From Bacillus sp. J33 (lineage in GTDB: Bacteria > Bacillota > Bacilli > Bacillales > Cytobacillaceae), in the NCBI RefSeq assembly GCF_000518885.1, contig NZ_KI912518.1, positions 211-33,793 on the forward strand: a DNA stretch of 33,583 nt, given 5' to 3'. The translations under genes and the position numbers were made by a program. The notes below the pieces were generated by a model. The model had not been told where the DNA came from, did no database searches, and saw only the letters and a list, made by a program, of their open reading frames with translations. Shown one piece after another: positions 33,441-33,583 of this stretch; position 1 is the stretch's first letter; each line of letters begins with the position of its first letter.

Positions 33441-33583
33441 AGCGGAAATGAAGTGAGCCTGAGAAAAAAAGGTCGTCATAAAGGGTTCATAAAGCCGGAA
33501 ATGAAGTGAGCCTGAGGAAAAAGGTCGTCATAAATGGTTTATGAAGCCGGAAATGAAGTGAGTCTGAGAAAAAAGGTCGTCAT
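33441..33583. repeat. 52-bp tandem repeat, nearly three copies, running off the window
   Basis: Units begin at 33441, 33493 and 33545, the last cut by the window end. Each contains GGAAATGAAGTGAG, a TGAG-A-run and GGTCGTCAT; the copies differ by a few bases, including AGCGG versus AGCCGG and variable A-runs. Unit junctions form a CATAAA/TTTATG palindrome. The 52-bp period is not a multiple of three, so this is not a protein repeat. Confidence 0.9.

Noticed and set aside
33441..33583. Tandem 52-bp repeats as a CRISPR array
   Set aside because: The units are directly adjacent, with no unique spacers of constant length and no cas genes.

Overview
The window looks like chromosomal DNA of a Gram-positive, low-to-moderate GC member of the Bacillaceae. 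Supporting signs are strong AGGAGG-type ribosome binding sites, frequent TTG/GTG starts, CcpA-type cre sites, AraR-type operators, a SigD-type promoter, sigma-54 promoters with a BkdR/AcoR-style activator, and Bacillus-like araD/araB/araA/araR/xylB proteins. No rRNA, tRNA, phage, transposase or CRISPR array was seen. The genus cannot be fixed from the sequence alone.

Region 1 (1-1.56 kb) is a stand-alone M20-type amidohydrolase (N-carbamoyl-amino-acid hydrolase/allantoate amidohydrolase family) with its own terminator. Region 2 (1.56-15.0 kb) is a pentose island. A promoter carrying an AraR box between -35 and -10, followed by a cre site, drives a CUT2 (ribose-type) ABC transporter, a PfkB sugar kinase, a class II ketose-phosphate aldolase and a D-lyxose-isomerase-like cupin. 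A second AraR-boxed unit follows: araD-araB-araA-araR, a terminator, and xylB. The gene for the ABC substrate-binding lipoprotein has an in-frame TAA at codon 57. The pieces suggest two parallel ketopentose routes: isomerase, 1-kinase and aldolase giving DHAP plus glycolaldehyde, and the classical AraBAD/XylB route to xylulose 5-phosphate.

Region 3 (15.0-18.0 kb) is a motility/signalling patch. A class I cyclic-di-GMP riboswitch on the + strand has no recognisable target gene and points at the 3' end of a chemotaxis receptor gene on the - strand. The two transcripts share a bidirectional terminator. The receptor is preceded by a small helical ORF and a SigD-type promoter.

Region 4 (18.0-23.6 kb) is a LacI-regulated catabolic cluster: a 3-hydroxyacyl-CoA-dehydrogenase-like enzyme, an SDR, a HisD-like dehydrogenase with all catalytic residues, the LacI regulator and a GntP-family permease. 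Two near-identical 16-bp palindromes are the likely operators. The substrate is unknown, probably a hydroxy acid or polyol. Region 5 (23.8-29.9 kb) is a sigma-54 system: a CBS-CBS-PAS-AAA+-Fis activator, inverted-repeat enhancer sites, a consensus -24/-12 promoter, and an operon for an iron-dependent alcohol dehydrogenase, a second GntP permease and an MmsA-type CoA-acylating semialdehyde dehydrogenase. The logic fits uptake and oxidation of a hydroxy acid such as 3-hydroxypropionate or 3-hydroxyisobutyrate.

Region 6 (29.9-33.6 kb) holds a secreted glycerophosphodiester phosphodiesterase, a very acidic small lipoprotein (- strand), a second sigma-54 promoter with different enhancer repeats in front of a zinc alcohol dehydrogenase, and a 52-bp tandem repeat running off the window end. 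Dispersed GC-rich repeats lie at about 23.64 and 31.08 kb.
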